DNA of 64,000 nucleotides, taken from Lobosporangium transversale (taxonomy: Eukaryota; Mortierellomycota; Mortierellomycetes; Mortierellales; Mortierellaceae). The notes below the pieces were generated by a model. That model was not told the DNA's origin. It made no database searches and worked only from the letters and a program-made list of their open reading frames with translations. Where the stretch lies: contig NW_019029031.1 in the NCBI RefSeq assembly GCF_002105155.1, positions 124,001 to 188,000 on the forward strand. The letters are read 5' to 3'. A program made the position numbers and the translations under genes. Positions 20,903-34,500 of the stretch are shown here, one piece after another; position 1 is the first letter of the stretch; every line of letters starts with the position of its first letter.

Positions 20903-23900
20903 ATGATCTCCAGGTTGCTTGCCGAGGCTTCCGTAGTCCGGTCTAGCAGGGCAACACTGCGCGCTTCACGGACTCAACCAGCTCGACTCCTCTCCACTGC
21001 AACCGTCCTCAGAACTGCTCCACGCACTGCTACCACTTCCACTTCTACTACTTCTACTACAGTATCAAAACGAGACCCAGCAGGTGTCCACCAGCAACTG
21101 AGCAGCAACAACAGCAATCGTCATAAAATGAGGTTTTTATCTGTTGCAACCGGATCCCGCATGCTTACTCGCGCCTTTTCCTCATCATCATCAACAGCAG
21201 CTGCAGCAAGGGCAGGGGCCAACAATAGTTATTATTTTAATACTACTACCGCCCAACGACCTTTTATCAAAACATCCAATGGTCTGTTCACTATCCCTCG
21301 TCGTCAGTCCGCATTGCAATCCTATCGGATCCGACGGGGTCATGATTTAATGGCCAGACGTGGGATTGCAGCCTCAGCAGCACCTCGTTTTGTGATGCAT
21401 GCTCTGAAATTACCCATGGGCGCGTTTACTGCCGGTTTGGCCAGTCTCTCTTACGCCCAATACAAGGTCACAGGTATATAAAAAGAAAAAAGAAAAAAAG
21501 AAAAGAATTGAATATCAGTGTGTTGCTGTAATCTATAAATGTAATTTGTTGAGCTATTCCATCAGTTATTAATCCCACGTTTATCATCATTGTGTGCAAT
21601 TGTGGTTATCGTGGTTATTGTGACAATTATGGGAAATATGACAATTGAACTTTTTTTTTTTTTTTTTCTAATATTTCTTTCGCTCCATGGATGAATGAAC
21701 TTGTAGAGCTTTCGAACAAAGGCACAGATTGGGCTATGGGTTTAGCAACTGACGTTCGGGATCTAGTCACTTCTGTGAAATCAACCATGAATGAGGTTCG
21801 CCTGCCAGAATTATCCTTACCAGAGTTTTTACAACCCTTTTTCCGAGGATCAGCATTGGAGGATGAGGGTCGATCTATGGATGCAGAGATGCAAGAGGGA
21901 GCACATTTCATCCGTCAATCATCCACAGGTGGCAACTATAATAATAATAATAACAGCAACAACAACAATAACAATAACAATGATGGAGACCCAGGCGGAG
22001 CTGCTGCTGCTGCTGCCGCTCTTGGATTGGCCAAATCAAAGGATGAAGGACAGCAACAGCAGGATAAACCTCTTTCAACAGGAATCCCACCCCATGATGG
22101 TGACTTTATGTTGTTGACAAAGAAATTGATTGAGATCCGAAATATCCTAAACTCGATCGATCATAATGATACCCTCAAGTTACCAAGCATTGTCGTCATT
22201 GGCAGCCAAAGCTCTGGAAAGAGCTCTGTCCTAGAAGCCATTGTTGGACATGAGTTTTTGCCCAAGTATGGTTTTTTTTTTTGTTTTATTTTATTTTATT
22301 TTCGTCACAATGTGAATTGTTCTTTGACACTTTTCTATTTTCTATTTTTTATTTTGTTCATTAGGGGCTCAAACATGGTGACACGAAGACCTATCGAGTT
22401 GACACTTATCCATACACCTCATACAATGGAAGAGTACGGAGAGTTCCCCTCATTGGGATTAGGAAAAGTACACGACTTTAAGCGGGTTCAACAGACTCTC
22501 AAGGATCTCAACATGGCTGTTCCAGAATCTGAATGTGTCTCCTCTAAACCGATCGAACTCCGGATCTATTCCCCCAACGTTCCAGATTTAACCTTGATCG
22601 ACTTGCCCGGATACATTCAGATCACCTCCAAAAACCAACCTCTGACACTCAAGGAAAAGATCTCTGAACTCTGTGAGAAATATATTCAACAACCCAACAT
22701 CATTTTGGCTGTCTGTGCTGCAGACGTGGACTTGGCTAATTCTGAGGCCCTGAGGAGTAGTCGTAAAGTGGATCCATTGGGCTTACGAACTATTGGTGTA
22801 ATCACCAAGATGGATTTGGTGGAACCAGAACGAGGCGTGGCTATTCTCAGAAACCAGGATTATCCCCTTCACCTGGGCTACATTGGTGTTGTCTGTAAAC
22901 CACCGGGGGGTAATAACAAGGATAATATGACACAGGCAGTGATAAAGACAGAGGATGCTTATTTCAGAAGTGCTTATCAGTTCAGTCAACGGGGCATAGC
23001 TGTTGGTACAGGAACATTACGTCGGAAACTGATGGATGTGTTGGAGGAGAATATGGGTTCGAATTTAGGATCGATCATCAAGGCTGTTCAGAGAGAATTG
23101 GATGAGACTCGCTATCAATTCAAGGTCGAATACAATGATCAGAAGATGAGTGCTGAATCTTATGTGGCAGAGTCTGTTGACAAGTTGAAGCATCGGTTCA
23201 AGGATTTCTCTCGGGCCTTTGGGAAACCTCAGGTTCGATTGGAGATCCGCCACATGTTGGAACAACGGATGCTTGATATCTGTGCTCAAAGATATTGGGC
23301 AGATCCTCGGATCCATGAGCTTTCACAGTTGGATTCCTTGGCAGAGGGGGATCGCCTTTATTGGGATTTGAAATTAGAACTGGCTTCATCTGCGTTGACG
23401 AAATCCGGGGTGGGTCGTCAGACTACTCAGCGTGTGGTGGATATTTTGACGAGGACGATGGAACAACTTGCGGAGGCTGAACCTTTTAACCATCACCCAG
23501 ATGCAGCAGAGACGATCAAGACGATGACACACGAGATTTTGAGTAGCCGTAGTCAAGCCACTGCGGATCAAGTGGAGAATACGATCAAGCCATTCAAGTA
23601 TGAAGTCGAGTGTTCGGATGGAGAATGGACTGAGGGCGTCAAGCGTTCTATTGTTTTGTTGCAGAAGGAATTGGAGATGTGTGAGGAAGCGTTGGGGAAG
23701 ATCAAGACGACAGTCGGGACAAAGAAGCTTCGAAAGGCCATCAACTATGTGATTGAGTTTGATCGAGAGGAGGCTAAACGGACTCAACGTCGAGAAGAAA
23801 TTGCAAAGTTACGAGAGTCGAATCCACATTCACATTTGGAGGGACAACGACTTTTCGGTGATAGCGATTCAGAATCTCTAGGAGAAGATCAGCATTCTGA

Positions 23901-24435
23901 GGATCATGAAGGTGAGAAGGATAAGGGATCATCTTCCTCTGAAGAGAAACAGGAGCATTCACATTCGCATTCACATTTACAGGAGCTTGAGGATGAATTA
24001 GAGGCGGTGATGCGACCTCATTTTAATCCAAAGTTACTCAATAAAGCACGTGAGGCGCTTTCATTACGAGATCGAGCATTGGTTCTGAAGTATCGACTCT
24101 CGGCATTGAAGTCCAAGACGTGTAAGAGTTCCAAGAACAAGACCCAATGTCCGGAAGCGTTTTTGGCGATGGTATCGGAGAAATTGGCGTATACGAGTGT
24201 GATGTTTATTCAGGTGGAGCTGATGAATGAGTTTGTGTTCCAGTTGCCGAGGATGATTGATAGTCGGTTAGGGGTGAAGACGGGTCAAGAGGCGATGGAG
24301 AAGTTTGCGAGGGAGAATCCGTTGGTGGGTAAACATTTACAGTTGATGGATCGACGGATGAAGTTGGAGGAAGTTTGGGAGAGATTAAATTATTTGGTTC
24401 GACGACAAGAGGAGGCCAAGGCGCGAAAGTGGTAG
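20903..24435 (+). CDS. MGM1: Mitochondrial inner-membrane dynamin-like GTPase Mgm1/OPA1
   Basis: Exons 20903-21473, 21707-22265 and 22365-24435 join to 1066 residues. The N-terminus is an Arg/Ser-rich mitochondrial presequence, followed by a hydrophobic stretch (GAFTAGLASLSYAQYKV) fitting the membrane anchor / rhomboid-cleavage region. The dynamin GTPase follows: G1 GSQSSGKSS, EFLPKGSNMVTRRPIELTL, G3 DLPG, G4 TKMD. Then come the middle and GED-like regions, ending in a charged helix. Mgm1 fuses inner membranes and shapes cristae. Oddities: an Asn/Ala-rich insert (about residues 270-300), an acidic Ser/His-rich insert between the middle and C-terminal helices, and a 99-nt stopless intron between G1 and switch I. 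Orientation and spacing suggest independent transcription from the neighbours. Confidence 0.96.
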
Positions 24436-25041
24436 TAAGGAGTAGTTGTTATTGTTGTAGTAGTAGTAGTAGAAGTCAGTATTTATGTTGCCGTAAACGG
24501 TGCTTTGAATAGAATAAATTAAACTTGTAGTCGCTAGTCAGAATTCATTCAAAAGAAATACACACGCTACATGCTACATGCTCTATACATGCTAACATGT
24601 ACGCTCAGACATCAAAGAAAAGGAAAGTGATATGCAATGCATTGCATTGATTGCACTGATGTTATCATGCAGCAATAAAACGTGTCTGTTTGTCCACATG
24701 CTGTTGTTGCACATGTGCATATGTATGTGAAGCTTTGGTTGTGTGAATTGTTTCCCACTGACCGCAGTCACCTTTGTTGGGCAAAAAAGACAAAAAGAGC
24801 AAAAAAAATATAAAATTGTAATTGGCAACTTTTTTTTTTTTTTTTTTTTTTGCTTTTTACATTCCTTTGCACTCTAAAATTCAATTCGCAATTGTCAATT
24901 GACAATACTCTAATCACGAACAAACCTCTCCATTCTCATTCATTGCACTCTCTTCTCTCTCATTCATTCTCATTCTCATTCTCATTCTCATTCTTATTTT
25001 CTTTTTCTTATTCGAGTAAACAGTGCAGTGCATGATAAAAA
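24436..25041. other. Intergenic spacer, promoter of SNF4
   Basis: Short GTA/TTG repeats after the MGM1 stop, a T-run at 24830-24851, and a (CATTCT)n tract at about 24962-24993 close to the SNF4 start. No gene seen. Confidence 0.55.
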
Positions 25042-26001
25042 ATGAGTGACTTTATAGAGGGTCAGACCAACAGGGACGATGCTTTAGCCTCTTCAGAGCC
25101 AACAGACACAGTAGACAATCCAAACACAACTACAAGTGCAAATGTGAATGATACTGCAAAGTCCAATGTAGGCACACCGGTCATTATCTCCAATAGTACC
25201 TTTGATGATATGCAACAACAACAACAGCAGCAACAGATACAGTCAAACTCCGACAATGGCTCGACCATTCCTCAGGACCGCGTTGCAACAGCCCCAGCTG
25301 ATTATTTCGGCCATCAAGAGTCCCCAGACTTTACTACCCAGCCCTTGACATCATTCTCCCCATCCAATGCCCTATCAGCATCTGCCTCGCATACCCCCGA
25401 TGTATCCTCATCCACGCCTACAACAGCAGCAACAACAACAATAGCGACACATATGACTCCATCTACACAGCCATCCTCTACCCTGACAAGTGCTTTGAAC
25501 AATAGTAATAACAATATCATCAACAACCAAGACACCCATATCCAACCATCAACAATAATATCCGAAAATATGAATGCCAATGCCAATGACAATGCAAATA
25601 TAGCCGAATTATCATCACAACCATCACCACCACCTGCTACAGAAAGTCTGGATCCTGTGGCGTCTTATTCAGCATGGCGTAAAAAAAAGGACACGGAGAC
25701 TCTTCAAGGCACACAGCCACAGCCACAGGCGGCGATGGAATCATTCTTGAAACAACATTCAGCATACGATGTTTTGCCTGTCAGTTATCGTCAAATTGTC
25801 CTGGATACCACATTACTGGTCAAGAAGGCGCTTTCAGTCTTGATGCAATATAGTAGGCATCTCTTTGTTATGGACAATTATTAATAAGCTTATTTTTTTC
25901 TTTTTTTTTTTTTTTTTTTTTTTTGAGAGTGATCAGGGGTAGAAGAGGAAACCATAGACTATGAAGGACTCTTCAGCATAGAGCCTTTTTTTGATCTTCT
26001 T

Positions 26002-26032
<31 letters not shown>

Positions 26033-27570
26033 TTATTCCTGATCTTGTACCACATGCGAGCATTTATTTTCTTTCTTTTCTTTTCTTTTTTTTATTTTGT
26101 TTGTGCTCAACATCTATGGTTTTTGATTTATATTTTCTCCCTAGATATTGTATCAGCACCATTATGGGATTCGACCAAGCGCAAGTTTGCAGGAATGCTG
26201 ACAGCAACGGATTTCATTAACCTTATCCAGTTTTATTATTCGCACTCGTCTTATTCTGCCGCCATTCGGGAAATGGATCAATTCCAGATATCACAATTGC
26301 GAGGTATACATTCTGATTATACAATCGATGATTCTCAACAGAGAGAGATACAAGGGGGTATCTTTTGGGTCCTAGATGTCATACTAACTGGTCTAACTCC
26401 TTTTTTTTTTTTTTTTTTTTTCCCTTCTTTTTTATATGCTCTTAAAAAAAAAACTACACCAAAGATGTCGAAAAACTTATTGGAGTCCCACCACCTGAAC
26501 TCTTTTCACTCCATCCATTGCAGTCATTGTACGACGCATGTCAATTGCTTGTTGAATCGCGTGCACATCGATTACCCCTTGTGGATGTGGACTCAGAGAC
26601 AGGAGAAGAGATGATCGTATCAGTGTTGACACAGTACAGGATCCTCAAATTCATTGCCATGAACTATCAGGATGAAAAGACATTAAGACAACCTCTTTCA
26701 GAACTCAAAATTGGGATCTATACTGATTTGGCAGTGGCTGATCTTTCGAGTCCAGTGATGTCGGTCATTGATATGTTTGTGAAGCGGAGGATCTCCTCAG
26801 TCCCCATTGTTGATGAAGATGGTAAGAAAAAGAAGGAAGAACGCAGAATGTAAAATAATTGTGGGGAACATTCCACTATTTCGGAAGTAGGGTTATTTTT
26901 TATTATTATTATCAGTCGTGGGAATATAATCCTAAAAAAAGATTTTTTTTCCTAATTCTTCCAACCTTAGGCGTCGTGTTAAATGTCTTTGAGACAGTTG
27001 ATGTGATGGTATGTGTAATTGAACATTTATTTATTTGCTTCGTAGTCAACAATGGGCTCATCAATATCTATCATCACTCCTTCTCCAACTCAACGTAATT
27101 TTATTTCTTTCTTTTGCATCACCCTAATATCATACAAATATGAGTAGACATTGGTCAAGGCAGGAGTATATCGCGATTTAGATTTGTGTGTGGCAGAGGC
27201 ATTACTTCGACGACCAGAGGATTTTGCAGGAGTCCATACTTGTACCTTGAACGATAGCTTATCATCGATCTTTGGGACCATCCGTAAATCACAAGTACAC
27301 CGACTGATTGTCGTGGATAGTGGGAACAAACTGAAGGGAATCGTCAGTCTATCGGATATTATGCGCTATCTTATCAAAGGCAACGATGCTAAGCCTTCTT
27401 CTACCACTAATACTGCTACGACTACAACAGCTTCGACGACAACTTCGACTTCCTCTTCCATGCCTGATCCTAATTTTAATCCTGCTCCTTCATCAACATC
27501 AACAGCAACGGAATTGAATAAACAGGAGGAACCACCAGTAGCAGAGGAAGTAACACCAACGAGCTTTTGA
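25042..27570 (+). CDS. SNF4: SNF1/AMPK gamma subunit with four CBS repeats (Snf4)
   Basis: Five exons (25042-25852, 26145-26303, 26465-26821, 26971-27008, 27148-27570) join in frame to 595 residues. After a disordered 220-residue N-terminus rich in Ser, Thr, Gln and Asn, the CBS core reads HSAYDVLPVSYRQIVLDTTL, APLWDSTKRKFAGMLTATDF, ESRAHRLPLVDVDSETGEE, KRRISSVPIVDEDG and SQVHRLIVVD...GIVSLSDIMRYL, matching AMPK-gamma repeat by repeat. Snf4 binds adenine nucleotides and relieves autoinhibition of the Snf1 kinase in glucose limitation. The 38-nt exon 4 is short. The C-terminal Thr/Ser-rich extension is lineage-specific. The long N-terminal extension is reminiscent of long AMPK-gamma isoforms. 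Introns 1 and 2 hold T-runs of 18-25 nt next to the branch/acceptor region. Confidence 0.95.
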
Positions 27571-28397
27571 ACACGGTGGTAATATGGTTGTAATGAAGGA
27601 GGAAGAGTAGAGAAAGAGTAGAACAAAAAGAAGGAGCAGAGTGCAAGATGAAGACAAAAGACAGATAGGCGATAAAACCAATGACAGCAATATATCAACG
27701 CCTAAGAAAAAGAACAAAAAGAAAAGAAAAAAAAAGAAAAAGAAAAAAAAAAAAAGACGTTTTCTGAATCCATAAAAAAAACTGGAAAAAAGAAAAACTT
27801 TCAAAAATACATAGATTCCATGCAGATTCAGGAAGAGCAAAGAAATACAATATAATCAATATCTTTGCATTCTTTATTTTTTTTTTATTTTTTTTTTTTA
27901 TTTTTCCTACTTACAATCAATCATTTGCGTTTAAAAAGTCGTTCAGAGACGAAAAAAAGCAAACCTTCGAGACCTATTTAGAACAACTTTCCTTCTTTAC
28001 TTCCTATCCGATCCTTTTTCAAAAGAACTACTTTAATTGAGAGTTGGAGGCATCATGGACAGCTTACAGTTGTATGTTTGCCATGCTATAAGCATTATGA
28101 AGAATCTAATCATTCAGAGATACAGACCGCCTTTAGATATCTATCAATAATTCTGCAGCAATCGTCTACAGCTAGACCCTAGAACAATCACATTCTCATC
28201 CTGAAAGTGCCTTTTTGATTATCTGATCCATGCCAGAGTGCATAGCATCTATTCCGGCATGTTTGTGTCTTTGATAAAGATTAGACAACTAGAAAATAAC
28301 AAACCTCCCTTGATGTTGATCGTACTTTGATTGTAAGTAAAATAAAAATAATGATAAAAAGAAAAAGAGAGAGAAAAAAAAGGATGGAAGGGTGTGG
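27571..28397. other. Convergent spacer; partly homologous to 3' flank of another NACHT copy
   Basis: Poly(A)-rich 3' flank of SNF4. On the minus strand, two short blocks (GTCTAGCTGTA near 28168-28178 and TGTAAGCTGTCCA near 28055-28067) recur in the same order at similar spacing downstream of the third NACHT copy (about 49128-49138 and 48996-49008). The family duplication may thus have included 3' flanking DNA. No gene seen. Confidence 0.5.
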
Positions 28398-28565
28398 TGC
28401 TTGCATTCCAGTAGGTCAACATGCATGTTCTCCTCATAATGTTGAATGGTACTATCGATATTATTGCAAGAGTCGCTTGGAATAAAATACACAACTTCAC
28501 ACTCGCTACAACCACTACAACTACTACAAACGAATTTATTTCAGTTTGGTTGCTTCACTCTTGCC
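28398..28565 (-). pseudogene. Decayed tandem duplicate of the NACHT gene's Cys-rich C-terminal tail
   Basis: Directly after the stop of the gene at 28568, minus-strand sequence repeats its last about 55 codons in decayed form: KSEATK, then after a stop and one frame change CSSCSGCSECEVVYFI, and further down YEENMHVDLLE against KENIHPDLVEE in the gene. All four Cys of the C-x2-C-x2-C-x2-C pattern are kept. It cannot be reached by normal translation. Confidence 0.85.
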
Positions 28566-28567
28566 AA

Positions 28568-31500
28568 TTATTCGTCTTGCTCTTCTACTAGATCGGGATG
28601 AATGTTCTCTTTACAATGCTGACCAGTGCTATCGTAAGATCCACTTAAAATAAAATGTGCAACTTCACACTCGTTACATTCACTGCACTTGCTGCAAATG
28701 AACTGGTGTCCTTTAGTTGCTTCGCTTTTAGCGATTAATTGTACTGCTTTGGAATCGTTATTCCTTAAGTTAGTGTCCAAAGTCTTACTTTCCGGTATCT
28801 TAAACTCGGTTGCCACTGATCTCGCTGTTTTCTCATGACTTGCTTCTTGGGAGACCGAGCATTGTGTTGTATCATCGACAGCTCCATATTGTTCCAAAAG
28901 CCTTCTATTCATTTCACTCAAGCCAGAAACACCTTGAATTCTTGTATTGCCAGCATAAAGTCCTGTTTGCTTTGTGTTCCACTTCAAGCGGACGTTACAC
29001 TGGCCATCCTCCTCTTTGGTGATCTGCCACATTCGAACAGAGCCAGCCCCACATCCTGTCACTAGGAAGCAACCTTCTTCAGTAATATTCCATGAAAGAG
29101 CAAAGACAACTCCCCCTATGAATGGGATAACAGCTAGGCACTTGGCTGACTCTGCATCCCACAGTCGTACAGTCATATCAAAGCTGGTAGAGACAATATA
29201 CTGGCCATCACAAGAATAAGATAAGGTAATTATTTCATTGGTGTGTCCTTCAAGCCTATATACCATGGTCTCTGATTCAGTATCCACCACATTAATAGGC
29301 CCTCCTTTACTTCCAACAACCATCTGTTGACTGGATGGTGAAAACGCAATCCCTGTTTGTAACATGTTGAAACTTATTCCGAAACAAAGCTCTCCTGTTT
29401 CTGCGCTCCGTAGTTGAAGTTTTGTCTTGTCCTGGATAAATGCAATCCTCTGGCTGTCAGGCGAATAAACAAAATTACGGCCAAACAATCCAGTCAAATC
29501 TAAACCCTCTAACTCATACAGTAGATCTCCTGAGTGTGTCGTCCAGACTTTAATCCTCTTGCCTTCGTCATATAAAGCAATTTGGTGACCATTAGGTGAG
29601 AATAATACATAGTTCGCAAGATTGCCATTCCCTTGCAGAGTGTATATGAGTTGTCCTGTTTGTGTATTCCAAACACTCACGTCTCCACTAAGGTGGCCAC
29701 AGGCGATTTGATAGTCAATGGGTGAGAAATCTAAGTCGCAGATGCTGTCATCCCAATTTGGCGGCTTCAAAGTATGAACAACTTGGCCTGATTGAGTATC
29801 CCAAAGATAAGCGCATGGATCATTATAAATGCCAAAATAGGCAAGCTGACCATCAGGCGAGTATCTTATATCCTTTACTGGCCTTTGTAAAACATGGATA
29901 CACCGCCCTGTTCGACTATCCCATATACGGATTGTACTATCATAGCTACACGAGGCTACATGTTGCCCACTCGGCGAGAACTTTACTTGGAAGACTGCTT
30001 TTGTATGCCCATGGTTAGACTGTTGCGATTGTGTGCCCCACAGGCGTATCGTTCCATCTTCGCTGAATGATGCGATCTGGTGGCCATTTGATGAAAATGC
30101 CACGCATCTTATAATATTAGTGTGACCATATAGCGTGTTGATCAACTGTCCGGTTTGAGCATCCCAAAGTTGCACTGTATGGTCGAAACAACAAATGGCT
30201 ATCTGTTCTCCATTTGGCGAATATCTCAAGTCTTTGGTGAAACTGACAATAGCATGGATGACCTTTCTTGTCTGCATGCTCCATTGATATGTCCCAAAAT
30301 CGGTAAATGAGGTGGCAAATTTCCCACAAGGAGAGTATTGGACGCCCCCGACATGACGTTTATGCTCCATAACCCACTTCTTTTGACCAGACCGAGCATC
30401 CCACACGTCCAGCAAGTGAGCATCATAGCCACGGGTGATAATCTCTTGACTGTCGGGAGAATACACGATTTGCTCAATACGAGGCCACCAGACTTGGAGC
30501 TTCCGTATTAGTTCCCCTGATGCCGCATCCCATAGCTGTACCACGTTGCCTTCACCTCCACTCGCAATCTGCTTCCCATCAGGCGAATAAACCACGCTTG
30601 TCGCCTTGCCAGTATGTCCCTTTAGTGTGTAGTGGAGTATACCAGATGTAGTATCCCATACATGTGCTGACCCATCTATGCTAATTGAGATGAGATGATC
30701 GCCACTTGGTGAGTACATTATAGCATTAACTATGCCCGTATAGCCCTCCAGCCTATGTATTAATGCGCCTGATGCTACATCGAGTATGTCAACCGTATTA
30801 CCACGCGCAATGGCGACGTGTTGGCTATCTGGAGAGTAGCTAAAGTCGTTGCCAAGTTTCAAAGCCAAACACTTCTTCCATGTTAGTGTATCATAGATGC
30901 TGACCCATGCCTCTTTGCTTTGTTGATTGTACAAAACAGCAGCTAATGTCTTGCTACTAGGTGAGTATGATCCTTTTAATGCCAACCCTTCTTCGCGAAG
31001 GAGTGGCCATTCTCCAAACTGTACTCCTGACATCTTGGCTCCATTCAGGTCTGCCTTCTGGAGCCAACATCCGTGAAGGTTAGCTTTCCTCAAATCTGCT
31101 CCTTGTAGTTGAGTACCATCGAATATCCCATGGCTAAGGTCAGCTCCTGGAACCTGGATGCCTCGCAGATCTGCTTCAATGAACGATTCTCCTGCACGAA
31201 TCAAGATTGTTAGCGCATTGGCTGCTGCTATTCGCCACTTGCTATCGCTCTTCGAGAGTTCTACATACTCATACAGCTGCTGTTTGAACTTTGCTTCCAG
31301 TTGGACGCGATCTTCGAGGAACTGGAGAATAGATGGATCGTTTACAAAGCTCCTCCATACCAAGGGTGAGGTTTCATCTGGCATGACTAGACTCACTCCT
31401 TGCTCAATCACATTATTTTCTTCCATCTCGAAACTGTACAGAGAGCTGGTGCTCCCTCGACGGTAAGTTGGTGTCGCTAGTGCTTCTCTATCGCTTGCAG

Positions 31501-34500
31501 TCGCATTCACCTCTTTCTGTGGCTCAAACATCGCTCGCACCATACAATATTCTAGAATAGATCGATGCACAAATCTGTACTGGGTCCCTGTACGGCTCAG
31601 AGGCGATGCTTCCCGAAGGAGGTTCTTCTTACTCTCTCTACTGAAGTACTCCTCTTTCCATGTACCTTTGTCCCTCGATGGAGAGTAGTCTACCATTGGG
31701 TTGCCATCCTGATGTTTGTAGATAGCTACAGCCAAATCTGTCAAATACATGATCCCATTCTGTGCGAATCCTTCATCACACAATATCCGGAATATACTCT
31801 TGTCTTCTGATACTATTATCTCGCTTAGTCGCTTTTTGCCTCGTTCGAGCCACAACTCTACAAACTTGTCATACAGTGTGACGCGCTTGATCTGTGTTTT
31901 GGAAACATCTTGATGTGGATCAACCATCCGCGGCAATACTTCAAGCGAGAGTGATAATATGAATGGGTTCTTCACAAGCTCTCGCAGACTAGGAATCATT
32001 TTGAGCGCTTGTTGATAGTCATCCACACCCCACATTAGGTCCATAGCAGCGACATACTGCTTGATGTACTCATCGATCTGTGCCTCAGAGAATGGTACAA
32101 TCACAGCTTCTTGAAATAATCCAGCATCTGCTTGGTGATTGCGACCCATAGGCTGGAACCGATCTCGGTAGTCTATTCCCAGGTACTCACTGCGGCAGCT
32201 GATCACCATCTGACACATCCATTCGCCTGGCTGGTTGAGGTGGTTGGTGACATACAAGTTGCTGGTCTGCATGGTCTCATCGTACCCATCACAGATCAAG
32301 ATGAATGACCGAGTCTTCTTCATCTCCTTGATCTGTTCGTATGAGAAGTTGTAGATCCGCAGTTGTTTGGCCACCATATCCTTGGCAGGATAGTCAATGG
32401 ATGGTAGGTTGATAAACAATGGAATCCGACCACGCCTCTTTTGATACACTTCCCACAGAGCGGACTCTAGACTACGGTTGAATGTCGATTTGCCTGCTCC
32501 CGAATCACCTTGGACAAGCATCACTTTCCGATCGCTGTCCAAGAACTCTTTCACCTTATCCATTAGCAAGAACAAATCACCATCACTTGCTTGAGGACCT
32601 GCTTTGGCATATTGTTGGATGTAAAAGCTTTGATCATCCCTAGTCTCCATCCGCTGTCGCTTAAGCAGACGTAGATTCTTCTCGACATCAGGCCTGTTTT
32701 GCACATGATCAAGCAATGACGATGAAGCAGATGGAGGCAGTATAGTGATAAAAGGATATTTTGCTACTGGCTCGTTGAAACAATTCCTGTACAGCTGTTG
32801 TTTGTTGGTATCGCCATCCATAGCAAGATCGCTCAGAAGTTGCTCTGCAGCTAAAACAAAACACAGATAGAGGATATAGACGCATAATGTACTGTCAGTA
32901 CTTCTGCTTAGAGTAGCTCCATGGAAGATGCAATACCATATCTGCTCACCTTGTGGGCCTTCCTTTGACAACGGGGGCAGTCTCTTTAGTATAGTTATGA
33001 TCCATTGCTTGATCTCCACATGATCGTCCCAGTCCCTGTCATTCTTGTAGATCTCTCCAAGGGAACTGACCGCATCTTGGCGTATCCCAATGGTCCACTT
33101 TGTACTGGCTGCAATCTGCCCTAGTCGTTGACATATTCCCCATTGGAATGCAATATCTCGTCGACAGGGCGCTTCACACACAAGAGTCTTGAACTTGATG
33201 AGGTCGCCTGATTGAAGGTATGTATCAGCTCCACGGAGTGCTGGATACCATGCACTCTTGTGACTAAAAGCGAGTCCTTCTTCCATACTCTGTTTGAATG
33301 CTTCTCCGCTTGCATAAAATGAGGTTGCGTTACTGTACATACGTAGACTTTTATTTACAGCATCAGTCATAAGCGGAAGTCCTTTCTGGATATTAGTCAG
33401 CTCGTAGATGAAAGCATTGAAATCCAAGCCTTTAACCGCACTCACCACGCCAAACACTCCTCGAGCCACTGCTGATGTACGTCGAAGCATGGTCTGAATT
33501 GTTGTTTCATCATTTGGGATATACAATAGAGCTTGTGAAGCATAAGCTGCATGATACGCCAGATGCGGATCTGAACTGCCCTTCAGCCCGTTTAAGTAGG
33601 CTGCTAACGGCTCATGGAGTTGTTCTCGCTTCAGACCTTTGATCTGATTGTTGACCATGGCGTCAAGTACATGTGAGACTGTTACACATATTTGATGAAT
33701 GTGACTGCTGGACTGTTCATGCGTGCCTTGTAAGCGAGAACTAAGAGTGTTGAGAATGTGGACTAGATCATCAGAGTCGAGGTATCCAAGGGGAGCATGC
33801 TGCATTAGTTGGGCCAATCCTTCGAGTAAATGAGTCTCCAACATGATGTTCTGACTGATTCCATTGATTAAAGCTAAAAGTAGTGTCCTGTATTGATCAT
33901 AGTCGAGAACTGGAGCCAGTACCACAACCTCAGCGACAGTAGCTTCAGCCTTGATATCGTCATGGATGAACATAGTAATCACATCAGAAGCCAGGTTGAA
34001 AAGTCGTTCTTGTTCATCACGATCATTCGATGTGGCCAAAGCCCACTCTTGTTCCTGTATTGTAAGGTTTGACAATGGGTGGGGTGCAGTGGGGAGCAGG
34101 TTAAGACAATAGGCGAGTTGATGGATATCATTCAGATGAACATCTGGTTGAGGGAGGTTGTACTTGAAGACCACTTGAGGCACATTATGGTCAAATATAT
34201 CTGAAGGAATGATTGCGATGCTATTTGTTGTTGCAGTACCCACGATTTTAATCGCCTCTTTCAACCTGCTGACACTGGTGCTGCTGTTATTCTGGCTGTT
34301 GTTGTTGTTAATGTTGATCGATTTAGTAATTTGTGATGGTTCATGATAGGTAATATTGCTATCTTGGACATATCCCCACTTCCTCGCTTTTCTGTCATTT
34401 TTCTCAGCATCGCTTGAGCGACCCAGATGTTCGAATAAGCGAGCAACTTCATTATAGGCTGAAGCGATGCCTTGGCATAGTATTCTGTCTTCATTGGAAG

